Shown in pieces: positions 9,235 through 15,163 of a stretch of DNA of 15,163 nt (the stretch's first letter is position 1; each line of letters opens with the position of its first letter). Below the pieces are notes generated by a model. The model made no database searches, had not been told where the DNA came from, and worked only from the letters and a program-made list of their open reading frames with translations. The DNA is from Ktedonobacterales bacterium (lineage in GTDB: Bacteria; Chloroflexota; Ktedonobacteria; Ktedonobacterales; JADMIN01): the NCBI GenBank assembly GCA_025450405.1, contig JANWHL010000273.1, positions 1-15,163 of the forward strand. Direction: 5' to 3'. Made by a program: the position numbers and the translations under genes.

Positions 9235-10908
9235 TCACAGGTGGGTCGTCCGGCGGAACTGATGGACCAGCTGCACAGTCATCGCGCCCTCGCCGACCGC
9301 CGAGGCCACGCGCTTGACGGAGCCATGGCGTACATCGCCCGCGACGAATACGCCGGGCATGCCGGTCTCCAGCAGGAACGGTTCGCGGTCCAGCGGCCAG
9401 CCCTCCGGGCGGTGCCCATCCGCCGCGCGTGGGAGGTCCGGCCCCGAGAGGATGAAGCCTCGCGAATCGCGGGGCAGGACGCCCGCCACCCACTCGGTGC
9501 GCGGGGTGGCGCCGATGAAGACGAAGAGCGCCGAGGCGGGGACGGTCTCGTCCTCGCCAGTCTCGGCGTCGTGGATTGTGATGGCTTCGAGGACGGGGTC
9601 GCCGTGAGCGCCGACCACACTCGCCCGCAGGCGCACCGAGATGTTGTCCGTCGCGGCGATCTGGTCCTGGAGATATTGCGACATGGTGTCCTTCAACGAG
9701 GTCCCCCGGACCAGCACGGTCACCGAGCGGCAGTACATCGAGAAGTGCATCGCCGCCTGCCCCGCCGAATTGGCGCCGCCGACCACGAACACGTCCTGCC
9801 CGCGGTACGCGGGCGCCTCCGAGGCTGCCGCGCCGTAATAGACCCCCGCGCCCACCAGGTCGTTCACGCCTGGCGCGTCCAGTTGGACGTACGAGACGCC
9901 CGTCGCGATGATCAGCGCATGGCAGCTGATCTCCGTGCCGTCCGCCAGCGTGATGACGCGATAGGGTTCCACCAGGCGCAGACCCTTGGCCTCCTGCGGC
10001 GTCAGGATCTCGACGCCGAAGCGCCGGGCCTGGGCCACAGAGCGCCGGGCCAAGTCAGCCCCGCTCAGGCCGACCGGAAAGCCCAGATAGTTCTCGATGC
10101 GCGAGCTGGACCCCGCCTGGCCGCCGGGCGCCTCGCGCTCGATCATCAGCGTCTTCAGCCCCTCGGACGCCCCGTACACGGCGGACGCCAGCGCCGCCGG
10201 GCCACCGCCAATGATGATCAGATCGTAGAAGGGCAGCGCCGCCTGGGTGCGCAGGCCGATCTTTTCGGCGATCTGGGCCGTGGTGGGCGCGGTCAGGAGT
10301 GTGCCGTCCGCGAAGAGCAGCAACGGCAGCGAGGCGGGCTCCCCGCCGGCCAGCTCCACCAATTTGGGCGCCTCCGCGTCCGCCTCGACATCCAGCCATT
10401 GGTAAGGGACCTGGTTGCGCGCGAGGAAGTCCTTCACCTGGTAGGACAACGGCGACCAGCGATGCCCAATCACCCGGATGCCCTCGAACGGTGGACGGAA
10501 GAACGCCTGCCACTGGTCCAGCAGGTCGTTGATGACCGGGTAGAGATGCGTCTCGGGCGGGTCCCAGGGCTTGACCAGGTAGTAGTCCAACTTGACGGTG
10601 TTGATGGCGCTGATGGCCGCGTCCGTATCCGCGTAGGCCGTGAGCAGGGCGCGCCTGGCGTCTGGATAGAGTTTGAGCGCCTCCGTAAGAAATTCAATCC
10701 CCGTCATCTGCGGCATGCGCTGGTCTACGAGCAGCAGCGCCACCGACTCGTTGCGCAACTGGAGCGTGCGCAGCGCGTCCAGTGCTCGGGGGCCTGACGG
10801 CGCCACGACGACGCGATAACGCGCGCCGTACTCGCGCCGTACATCGCGCTCGATGGCCCGCAACACTTCCGGGTCGTCATCCACGGCGAGGAGCACCGGT
10901 TTGCGCAT
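9235..10908 (-). CDS. Response regulator fused to glutaredoxin-like and thioredoxin-reductase-like domains
   Basis: This encodes 557 aa from the ATG at 10908 (AGGGGG 9 nt upstream); the open frame to 11028 reads non-coding. REC (1-125) has D10-D12, D62, T90 and K113 in LVKPWDPP. Residues 142-218 look like a glutaredoxin fold (IRVIGHRW-SPLS-YQVKDFL), with both CPxC cysteines replaced by serine (S152, S155). The flavoprotein part has GGGPAA (234-239) and ENYLGFP (272-278) for FAD, GGANSA (377-382) for NAD(P)H and GDVRHGSVKR (524-533). Where thioredoxin reductase has its CxxC, this reads VYYGAAASEA (356-365). Only two cysteines exist (C329, C393), neither in a CxxC. It matches the class databases call fused response regulator/thioredoxin-disulfide reductase, but classical thioredoxin reduction is unlikely. 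Confidence 0.88.
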   Translation of the reverse strand: MRKPVLLAVDDDPEVLRAIERDVRREYGARYRVVVAPSGPRALDALRTLQLRNESVALLLVDQRMPQMTGIEFLTEALKLYPDARRALLTAYADTDAAISAINTVKLDYYLVKPWDPPETHLYPVINDLLDQWQAFFRPPFEGIRVIGHRWSPLSYQVKDFLARNQVPYQWLDVEADAEAPKLVELAGGEPASLPLLLFADGTLLTAPTTAQIAEKIGLRTQAALPFYDLIIIGGGPAALASAVYGASEGLKTLMIEREAPGGQAGSSSRIENYLGFPVGLSGADLARRSVAQARRFGVEILTPQEAKGLRLVEPYRVITLADGTEISCHALIIATGVSYVQLDAPGVNDLVGAGVYYGAAASEAPAYRGQDVFVVGGANSAGQAAMHFSMYCRSVTVLVRGTSLKDTMSQYLQDQIAATDNISVRLRASVVGAHGDPVLEAITIHDAETGEDETVPASALFVFIGATPRTEWVAGVLPRDSRGFILSGPDLPRAADGHRPEGWPLDREPFLLETGMPGVFVAGDVRHGSVKRVASAVGEGAMTVQLVHQFRRTTHL

Positions 10909-11026
10909 GGGTGGCGGCCCCCTGTTCGTGCCTATGGCTCTGGCCGGAGTGGTGGGGGTGGGCGTATCACGCTTCGATTCATGCTTCGATGCGCGCCCCG
11001 CCACGCTTTTCGCGCCATGTCCGCGC

Positions 11027-11035
11027 ATGATAACA
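11027..11035 (-). promoter_or_regulatory. Extended -10 promoter for the REC-flavoprotein operon
   Basis: On the minus strand this reads TG-T-TATCAT, an extended -10 with five of six hexamer bases. No good -35 is seen at 16-18 bp. The predicted start near 11020 gives a leader of about 110 nt, which contains the 8-bp direct repeat gcttcgat (10971-10978 and 10983-10990, 12 bp apart centre to centre). The same core TATCATG occurs at the murJ promoter. Confidence 0.45.
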
Positions 11036-11090
11036 CACGCCCGCCGCTCATCTCGACACCTCGCGGTGTGGCGGGGTCTGCGGTCCTCAC

Positions 11091-11150
11091 CCCCAGCCCC
11101 CAGGGGGGGACCCCAGCCCCCAGGGGGGGACCCCAGCCCCCAGTGGGGGA
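11091..11150. repeat. 20-bp GC-rich tandem repeat, three copies
   Basis: Units start at 11091, 11111 and 11131; each is a C-rich half (ccccagcccc) followed by a G-rich half (caggggggga), with one base changed in the third. A fourth, diverged copy begins at 11151 and runs into the palindrome that follows. Each unit is itself partly self-complementary. Confidence 0.9.
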
Positions 11151-11155
11151 CCCCG

Positions 11156-11179
11156 GCCCCTCTCCCACGGGGAGAGGGG
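11156..11179. repeat. Palindromic intergenic element (REP-like)
   Basis: CCCCTCTCC and GGAGAGGGG arms face each other across a short loop, forming a strong 9-bp or longer stem. The preceding sequence 'tcctcacccccagcccc' (11083-11100) and this stem look like the two parts of a dispersed repeat that I recall from Chloroflexota intergenic regions; this was not checked. It lies downstream of lepB and upstream of the flavoprotein operon, and could serve as a transcript end for lepB. Confidence 0.55.
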
Positions 11180-11205
11180 TGTCTGGCGGGCGAGATGGAT
11201 GGCCA

Positions 11206-11226
11206 GGGGCGGGTTGGGTGGTGGGG
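11206..11226 (+). other. Possible G-quadruplex motif
   Basis: Four runs of three or more G are separated by 1, 2 and 4 bases (GGGG-C-GGG-TT-GGG-TGGT-GGGG), which satisfies the usual G-quadruplex pattern on the plus strand. In a GC-rich genome such motifs arise by chance, so functional relevance is uncertain. Confidence 0.35.
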
Positions 11227-11540
11227 CGAGGATGCGGAATTGAAGTTCCGCGTCTAATCTTGAGCTTCGGGCGGGTTGTGGGAGCCGGCGGACTATTTTC
11301 GAGGGAATCGTGCGCGTGGGGCGTGGCGTGCGAGCGGCGGACGACAGAGGCGCGGGGAGCGGCGGGCAACGGGGGGCGAGGCGCTAGCGGCGGCGCGGCC
11401 CTGGGGCTATTGTCGGGAGAATCCCGCTCCCTGGGCGTGTGGTTTGTGGGCGGCGGGTGCGGCGCGCTGGTCTGGCGATGTGGCGGACATTGGCCGCAAT
11501 GCGGGCGAACCATGGCCGGGGGGATGGTGTCCAGTGCGGT

Positions 11541-12182
11541 TTAGTGGCCAGGGGCGTTGGTGGTGCCAGTGGTGTGGACGCCCGCGAAGACCCCGGACCA
11601 ATCCTGGAGGAAGTGCAGGTTGTTGTAGGGCCAGTAGACCAGAACGGCCTTGCCAACGATATTCTGGCGCGGCACTGGTCCCCAGAAGCGCGAATCGGAG
11701 CTGTCGTCGCGGTGGTCGCCCATGACGAAGTACTGGGTCGGCCCCAGCCGCCAAGACTTGTTCTGGGGCAGGCCGCTATAGTGCTCCTCGATATAGGGCT
11801 CGTTCAGCCGCACACCATCCACGTAGACGTATCCCGTCTGGTCCAACTCCACGGTGTCGCCGGGCACGCCGACCACGCGCTTGACGAAGTCCTGGCTGGG
11901 GTCCAGGGGATAGGCGAAGACGATGATGTCGCCACGCTGGGGTGGGTGGAGGTAGTATTCGGCCTTATCCACGACGATCAGTTGCTGGTTTTGGAGCGTG
12001 GGCATCATGCTCGGCCCGTCCACTTTGAAGTTCTGGACGGCCAGGCGGACCACCAGGAACAGCAGCAGCGTGAGCACGGCGGTCTCGAGGACTTCGCGCA
12101 GCAGCCGGGAGCCGCGATGCTCGCCCTGCTCGTCCTCGTAGGCGTACTCTTCCCGTTCGATCCGCGCTCCCCACTGAGCCAT
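11541..12182 (-). CDS. lepB: Signal peptidase I
   Basis: This encodes 213 aa. The membrane-anchored serine protease removes signal peptides from exported proteins on the outer face of the cytoplasmic membrane. A charged cytoplasmic N-terminus (1-28) precedes one membrane segment (about 32-50). The catalytic serine is S58 in VDGPSMMPTL and the general-base lysine is K101 in DFVKRVVGVPGD. The conserved box GDHRDDSSDSRFWGPV (155-170) completes the active site. The size fits the short Gram-positive/Chloroflexota type with one anchor. The ATG at 12182 has GTGAGG 8 nt upstream; an open frame continues to 12266 but lacks a ribosome site. The gene has a good promoter at 12293-12321. Confidence 0.95.
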   Translation of the reverse strand: MAQWGARIEREEYAYEDEQGEHRGSRLLREVLETAVLTLLLFLVVRLAVQNFKVDGPSMMPTLQNQQLIVVDKAEYYLHPPQRGDIIVFAYPLDPSQDFVKRVVGVPGDTVELDQTGYVYVDGVRLNEPYIEEHYSGLPQNKSWRLGPTQYFVMGDHRDDSSDSRFWGPVPRQNIVGKAVLVYWPYNNLHFLQDWSGVFAGVHTTGTTNAPGH

Positions 12183-12292
12183 GCCGCGTGCCTCACTTTC
12201 CGCCGCGCCGGGGTGGCAGAACCCGCGATTCCCGTGCGGCGGAGTCCGGAGTGGCCGAGCGCCCAAAGCCGGCCACCAAATTTCTCTCGTCC

Positions 12293-12321
12293 AGTATAGT
12301 CCCTCGCGCGTGGCCTGTCAC
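12293..12321 (-). promoter_or_regulatory. lepB promoter (-35/-10)
   Basis: On the minus strand, GTGACA (12316-12321) and TATACT (12293-12298) are separated by exactly 17 bp. Each hexamer matches five of six consensus bases. Transcription would begin near 12286, leaving a leader of about 100 nt before the lepB ATG. It is one of the two best promoters in the window and, unlike most others here, has a good -35 and no extended TG. Confidence 0.65.
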
Positions 12322-12673
12322 CACCCGTATATTACAGCGCCCGCCGGGCCGCATGCTCGCCGCCCGTACGGACTCAGGGTCGGCGGCCATGGTCGCGGAC
12401 CGCGCCGCACCTGGAGAACGGCGCGCTGTTCCTCCTCATACGGGCTCAGCCCATCTATGCGCTCCCCATCACCATACGCGCTGAGTGCCCTTCCAGTTGG
12501 ACGCCGCTCCGCGCGGGACATTGTATAGCAAGAGGGGTTCCAAGAGAGCGATGGCCAGTGAAGCTCCATCGTGGCGCGTGCCGCTCCGCGAAAGTCCCAG
12601 AAGGAGCCGAGCGGGCGAAGGCAGGCGAGCGCGCCCGCCCACCAGACGATGGGCCCATCAGGTCAGCGGTGCG

Positions 12674-12702
12674 TTGTGTGGTCCCCCGGCGGGTGATATC
12701 AT
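12674..12702 (+). promoter_or_regulatory. murJ promoter with extended -10
   Basis: TTGTGT (12674-12679) and TATCAT (12697-12702) are 17 bp apart, and TG at 12694-12695 forms an extended -10 (TGATATCAT). Transcription would begin near 12709, leaving a leader of about 145 nt before the chosen murJ start. Confidence 0.5.
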
Positions 12703-12841
12703 GGCAGGGATTCCGCGGGGCTGGCTTGTGGTGGTCGGACCGATGGTGGAACACACGAGCGCCGGACGGCAAGCCAGACGCGGTGACCTGGCGGCGGATT
12801 GGCGGCGACCTGGTGGACGGCGCCGCGCGGCGCGCGAATGC

Positions 12842-12846
12842 GGAGG
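12842..12846 (+). promoter_or_regulatory. Ribosome binding site deciding the murJ start
   Basis: GGAGG lies 8 nt before the ATG at 12855 but only 2 nt before the ATG at 12849, so 12855 is preferred. No other in-frame start upstream has a comparable site. Confidence 0.7.
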
Positions 12847-12854
12847 AAATGGGC

Positions 12855-15053
12855 ATGACGCCAGGGCACCCGGGAGAGGACCGCGTGGGGAGAGAGTGGC
12901 CGGAGCGAGATGGCCGCCAGCCGGTGTTCGATTCGGAGCAATCCGCGCGGGGCTCGGCCTTCCGCCAGCGGCCGGCTGAATGGTCGGGGCGGCCTCCATC
13001 CGGTGCCTCGTGGGGTGGGCTTCCCGGCTCCGATGCGCCGTGGTCGCCGCTCGCCACATCCTCTGACCCTGGACCTGAGGCGCCACCGCCCTGGGAAGAG
13101 GAAGAGGACCACTTCATTTACGACCCGGCCGACTGGGATACCGTGCTGACGCCGTCGCTGCCGGTCACACCGCTCGACGCACCGACGGCAAAGCTGCCGG
13201 TGATGCCGCTCGCGCCTGGCGAATCCGTCTGGGGCCGCGGCATCAGCGCACCGCGGCGCATTCCCGGGACCCCGGGTGGGCCAGGTGCGCCCGGGATGCC
13301 TGGCGGGCCGGGATCCTCCGGCGCGCACCGACCCACCACCGGCTGGCCTGGGGATGTCGCGGTGGACCCCCAGCCATCGGCGCGGCTGCGCGCGCTGCGC
13401 CCCGGCAACCTGGCGCGCGCCACGGCCATCGTCTCGGTGGCCATCCTGCTCAGCCGTGTCCTCGGGCTCTTCCGCAACTCACTCTTCGCCTTCGCGTTCG
13501 GCGTGGGCTACTACTCCGATTCCTTCACCTACGCCTTCGTCGTTCCCGACGCCATCTTCAACATCGTGGCGGGCGGCGCGCTGGCCTCCGCCTTCATCCC
13601 CGTCTTCACCGACTACATGATCACCCGCCGCGATCGGAAAACCGCCTGGCACGTCGCCAGCTCGGCCTTCAACCTCACGACCGTCCTCATGGTGGTGATC
13701 GCCGGCCTCTGCATTGTCTTCGCCGATCCGCTCGTGCGCCTCACCGTGCCCACGCTGTTCGCGGCCAAGCCGGGCGCCACACCCGAAGGCCCCGAGGTGG
13801 TCGTGCTCACCCGTATCATGCTGCTGCAGCCGATCTTTCTCGGCGTCTCGGTCCTCACCACGGCGGTGCTCCAGGCGCGCCAGCGCTTTGTCCTGCCGGC
13901 CGTCGGGCAGGTGATCTACACCGTCAGCCTGATCGCTGGCATCCTGGCGACCATTGCCGACCGGCAGCTCCACCTCTTTGGGGGCACCCTCACCGGCGCG
14001 AACGCGATCATGGGGCCGACCTGGGGCGTGGTGGCCGGCGCGATCGCCCAGTTCGTCATCCAAATCCCGGGCCTGGTGGCGGCCCGCATGCACTATCGAC
14101 TCAGCTTCGATCTCTTCCACCCGGGCGTGCGTGAGATGTTCCGCATGATGGGCCCGCGCATCTTCAATTCGTCGATGAACTACGTCTCGATCTTCATCAA
14201 CCGCACCTTCCTCGGAGCACTCTCCGCCACCGTGGCGACGGGCATCGGGTACGGCTATCTGACCGCCTTCACCCTGCTCAACTTGCCGCTGGCGCTCTTC
14301 AGCGGCGCGGTGGCGCAGGCCGCCTTCCCCACGCTGGCGGCGTTCGTCTCCGATGGCGAGTGGGACCGGCTCCGCGCGACCGTCACCAACACGCTCCGAG
14401 GCATCATCTACCTCGCCATCCCGTCCTCGCTCGGCCTGGCCGTCCTCGCCACTCCGATCGTCCAGCTGCTCTTCCGCCACGGCCACTTCAGCGAGACCGA
14501 CGTTCCCTATGTCGCCGTGCCGCTGCTCTACTTCGCCATCGGGCTGGTCGGTCTCTCCATGGACGAGATCCTCGTGCGCACGTTCTACGCGCTGCACGAC
14601 AGCCGGACGCCCGTCTACGTCAACATCGGCAACCTGATCTTCGTCGTGGTGCTCAGCTACGTTTTGCTCGGCCCCATGGGCGCGGGCGGTCTGGCGCTGG
14701 CCTTCGCGCTGGGGGCGCTGCTCGAAGCCCCGGTGCTGCTCTATCTGCTCAGCCCGCGCATTGGCGGGCTCGACCTGCGCGAGCTGGGCATCTTCATCCT
14801 GAACGTGCTGGCGGCGAGCCTGATCACGGCGCTCGCGGCGCTGCTGGTGTATTACGGCCTCACCTACCTCGTGCTGCCGGACACGACCGGCCAGGTCCGC
14901 GAGACGGTCTATCTGACGATCCGGCTGGGGGCGGCCATCGGCGTCGCCATCGCCGTCTACCTCAGCCTCTCGCGCTTCCTCGGCACCGACGACGCCTTCC
15001 CGCTCGCGCGGCTGCTCGCGCGCATCCCTGGGTTGCGGCGGTTGGGGTCCTAA
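12855..15053 (+). CDS. murJ: MurJ/MviN lipid II flippase with long cytoplasmic N-terminal tail
   Basis: This encodes 732 aa; usual MurJ is about 500-550. The MOP-superfamily flippase moves lipid II across the membrane for peptidoglycan synthesis. The transporter begins near residue 186. Family features are SRVLGLFRN (200-208), DSFTYAFVVPDAIFNIVAGGALASAFIPVF (222-251), RHGHFS (541-546) and RTFYALHDSRTP (575-586), the last two close to MurJ's conserved 'RGxF' and 'RAFYA..DT.TP' regions. About 14 membrane segments can be traced to residue 710. Residues 1-185 are disordered: Pro/Gly-rich with an acidic EEEED (81-85) and six perfect Gly-X-Y triplets (138-155). That tail should be cytoplasmic and might bind a partner. 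A closely related polysaccharide flippase is the main alternative. Confidence 0.9.
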   Translation: MTPGHPGEDRVGREWPERDGRQPVFDSEQSARGSAFRQRPAEWSGRPPSGASWGGLPGSDAPWSPLATSSDPGPEAPPPWEEEEDHFIYDPADWDTVLTPSLPVTPLDAPTAKLPVMPLAPGESVWGRGISAPRRIPGTPGGPGAPGMPGGPGSSGAHRPTTGWPGDVAVDPQPSARLRALRPGNLARATAIVSVAILLSRVLGLFRNSLFAFAFGVGYYSDSFTYAFVVPDAIFNIVAGGALASAFIPVFTDYMITRRDRKTAWHVASSAFNLTTVLMVVIAGLCIVFADPLVRLTVPTLFAAKPGATPEGPEVVVLTRIMLLQPIFLGVSVLTTAVLQARQRFVLPAVGQVIYTVSLIAGILATIADRQLHLFGGTLTGANAIMGPTWGVVAGAIAQFVIQIPGLVAARMHYRLSFDLFHPGVREMFRMMGPRIFNSSMNYVSIFINRTFLGALSATVATGIGYGYLTAFTLLNLPLALFSGAVAQAAFPTLAAFVSDGEWDRLRATVTNTLRGIIYLAIPSSLGLAVLATPIVQLLFRHGHFSETDVPYVAVPLLYFAIGLVGLSMDEILVRTFYALHDSRTPVYVNIGNLIFVVVLSYVLLGPMGAGGLALAFALGALLEAPVLLYLLSPRIGGLDLRELGIFILNVLAASLITALAALLVYYGLTYLVLPDTTGQVRETVYLTIRLGAAIGVAIAVYLSLSRFLGTDDAFPLARLLARIPGLRRLGS

Positions 15054-15061
15054 CCCCCAGG
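15026..15061 (+). terminator. Possible hairpin at the murJ stop codon
   Basis: GGGGT-CCTA-ACCCC (15044-15057) folds around the stop codon, and CCTGGG (from 15028) can pair with cccagg (15056-15061) as an outer or competing arm. No T-tract follows, so its role as terminator is doubtful. It may only insulate murJ from the promoter directly after it. Confidence 0.25.
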
Positions 15062-15090
15062 TTGACATTCGACCGCACCTCAGCTAGGCT
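15062..15090 (+). promoter_or_regulatory. Promoter at the right edge
   Basis: A perfect -35 TTGACA (15062-15067) is followed after exactly 17 bp by TAGGCT (15085-15090), which matches four of six -10 bases. Transcription would start near 15097. It has the only consensus -35 hexamer found in the window and points out of the right edge. Confidence 0.6.
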
Positions 15091-15106
15091 AGGAGGCAGA
15101 GCGATC

Positions 15107-15163
15107 ATGCCATGGAGCCGGCGGCTCCGCCTTAGCTCGAAGCTCCGCCCGCCGAGGTGCGCA
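15107..15163 (+). CDS. Possible start of a gene running off the window
   Basis: An ATG at 15107 follows AGGAGG (15091-15096) by 10 nt, and the frame stays open for 19 codons to the window end. The first residues are basic (MPWSRRLRLSSKLR). However, the AGGAGG touches the -10 of the promoter just upstream, so a transcript from that promoter would begin after it. The region also folds (GGAGCC-GGC-GGCTCC at 15114-15128, then AGCT-CGA-AGCT), so a structured RNA is an alternative. Confidence 0.25.
   Translation, partial: MPWSRRLRLSSKLRPPRCA

Larger units (their letters stand above)
10909..11540. other. 632-bp non-coding gap with GC-rich repeats
   Basis: This gap lies between the start of the REC-flavoprotein gene and the end of lepB. 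It holds the flavoprotein promoter, a 20-bp tandem repeat with an adjoining palindrome (11091-11180), a four-run G motif (11206-11226) and two imperfect 17-bp copies of a ctatt.tcg..gaatc sequence (11291-11307 and 11408-11424). Open frames here have no ribosome site, skewed Arg/Gly/Pro composition and no recognisable domain, so I call no gene. Confidence 0.6.
12183..12854. other. 672-bp non-coding gap between divergent lepB and murJ
   Basis: This gap contains the lepB promoter on the minus strand and the murJ promoter on the plus strand. The murJ reading frame stays open back to 12558, but that part has no ribosome site, reads as Arg/Trp-rich translated non-coding sequence and lies partly upstream of the predicted transcription start. 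A stretch near 12241-12275 vaguely resembles the 5' half of a serine or leucine tRNA but has no matching 3' half. I see no gene. Confidence 0.55.

Noticed and set aside
9190..10797. 535-codon plus-strand frame opposite the REC-flavoprotein
   Set aside because: It is antisense to a gene with intact REC and FAD motifs, and the translated product is low-complexity Arg/His/Gln-rich.
10981..11544. 187-codon plus-strand frame in the lepB-flavoprotein gap
   Set aside because: It is built largely from the 20-bp GC repeat and has no domain or ribosome site. Its Gly/Arg/Pro bias is that of GC-rich non-coding DNA.
12241..12290. tRNA-Ser/Leu-like 5' segment (ggagtggccgagcgccc...)
   Set aside because: No matching T-arm or acceptor 3' half follows, and no plausible anticodon arm can be drawn.
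12558..12854. N-terminal extension of the murJ frame back to 12558
   Set aside because: It has no ribosome site, an Arg/Trp-rich non-coding composition and a predicted promoter inside it; GGAGG points to 12855.
13479..15068. 529-codon minus-strand open frame opposite murJ
   Set aside because: The composition is extremely Glu/Asp/Arg/His-rich, it has no domain, and it mirrors the hydrophobic codons of murJ.

Overview
The window is GC-rich (about two thirds G+C by eye) and densely coding. It carries standard bacterial housekeeping genes (lepB, murJ, accC-type biotin carboxylase) beside large signalling proteins with Ala/Pro/Gly-rich linkers. Overall style, the dispersed 'cccctctcc...ggagagggg' intergenic palindrome and the domain mix suggest a Chloroflexota bacterium (Thermomicrobia-like or related). 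This is judgement from memory; no 16S or marker comparison was possible.

Layout. 1-188: a 29-bp tandem repeat at the left edge and a strong hairpin. 189-533 (-): small three-helix membrane protein of unknown function. 634-2418 (-): PLP-dependent class I/II aminotransferase with a long, low-complexity N-terminal extension. 2679-4292 (+): biotin carboxylase, divergent from the aminotransferase. 4410-7325 (+): large membrane hybrid histidine kinase (six TM, HisKA, HATPase, REC, REC, HPt). 7325-8854 (+): soluble REC-histidine kinase whose GTG start overlaps the stop of the previous gene. 8913-9197 (-): 94-aa small protein that looks like a dimeric alpha/beta-barrel (ABM-like) domain. 9235-10908 (-): response regulator fused to a glutaredoxin-like domain and a thioredoxin-reductase-like flavoprotein. 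10909-11540: non-coding, with GC-rich repeats. 11541-12182 (-): signal peptidase I. 12183-12854: non-coding, with promoters for lepB and murJ. 12855-15053 (+): MurJ lipid II flippase with an unusual 185-residue cytoplasmic N-terminal tail. 15062-15163: a good promoter and the possible start of another gene.

How it may work together. The centre (4410-10908) is the most interesting part. Two histidine kinases, a small ABM-like protein and a receiver-controlled flavoprotein lie back to back. The flavoprotein keeps its FAD and NAD(P)H sites, but the thioredoxin-reductase CxxC is absent and the glutaredoxin-like CPxC reads SPLS, so it is unlikely to be a working thioredoxin reductase. I infer a phosphorelay in which the HPt kinase and the REC-kinase talk to a REC-gated NAD(P)H flavoprotein whose acceptor is unknown. 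This is a candidate redox-signalling module. The domain architectures are known families, but I know of no described physiological role.

Promoters. Five of seven internal transcription starts have an extended -10 (TGn followed by a TATAAT-like hexamer) about 30-150 nt upstream of the chosen start codon. The aminotransferase promoter also has a perfect inverted repeat filling its -35/-10 spacer.
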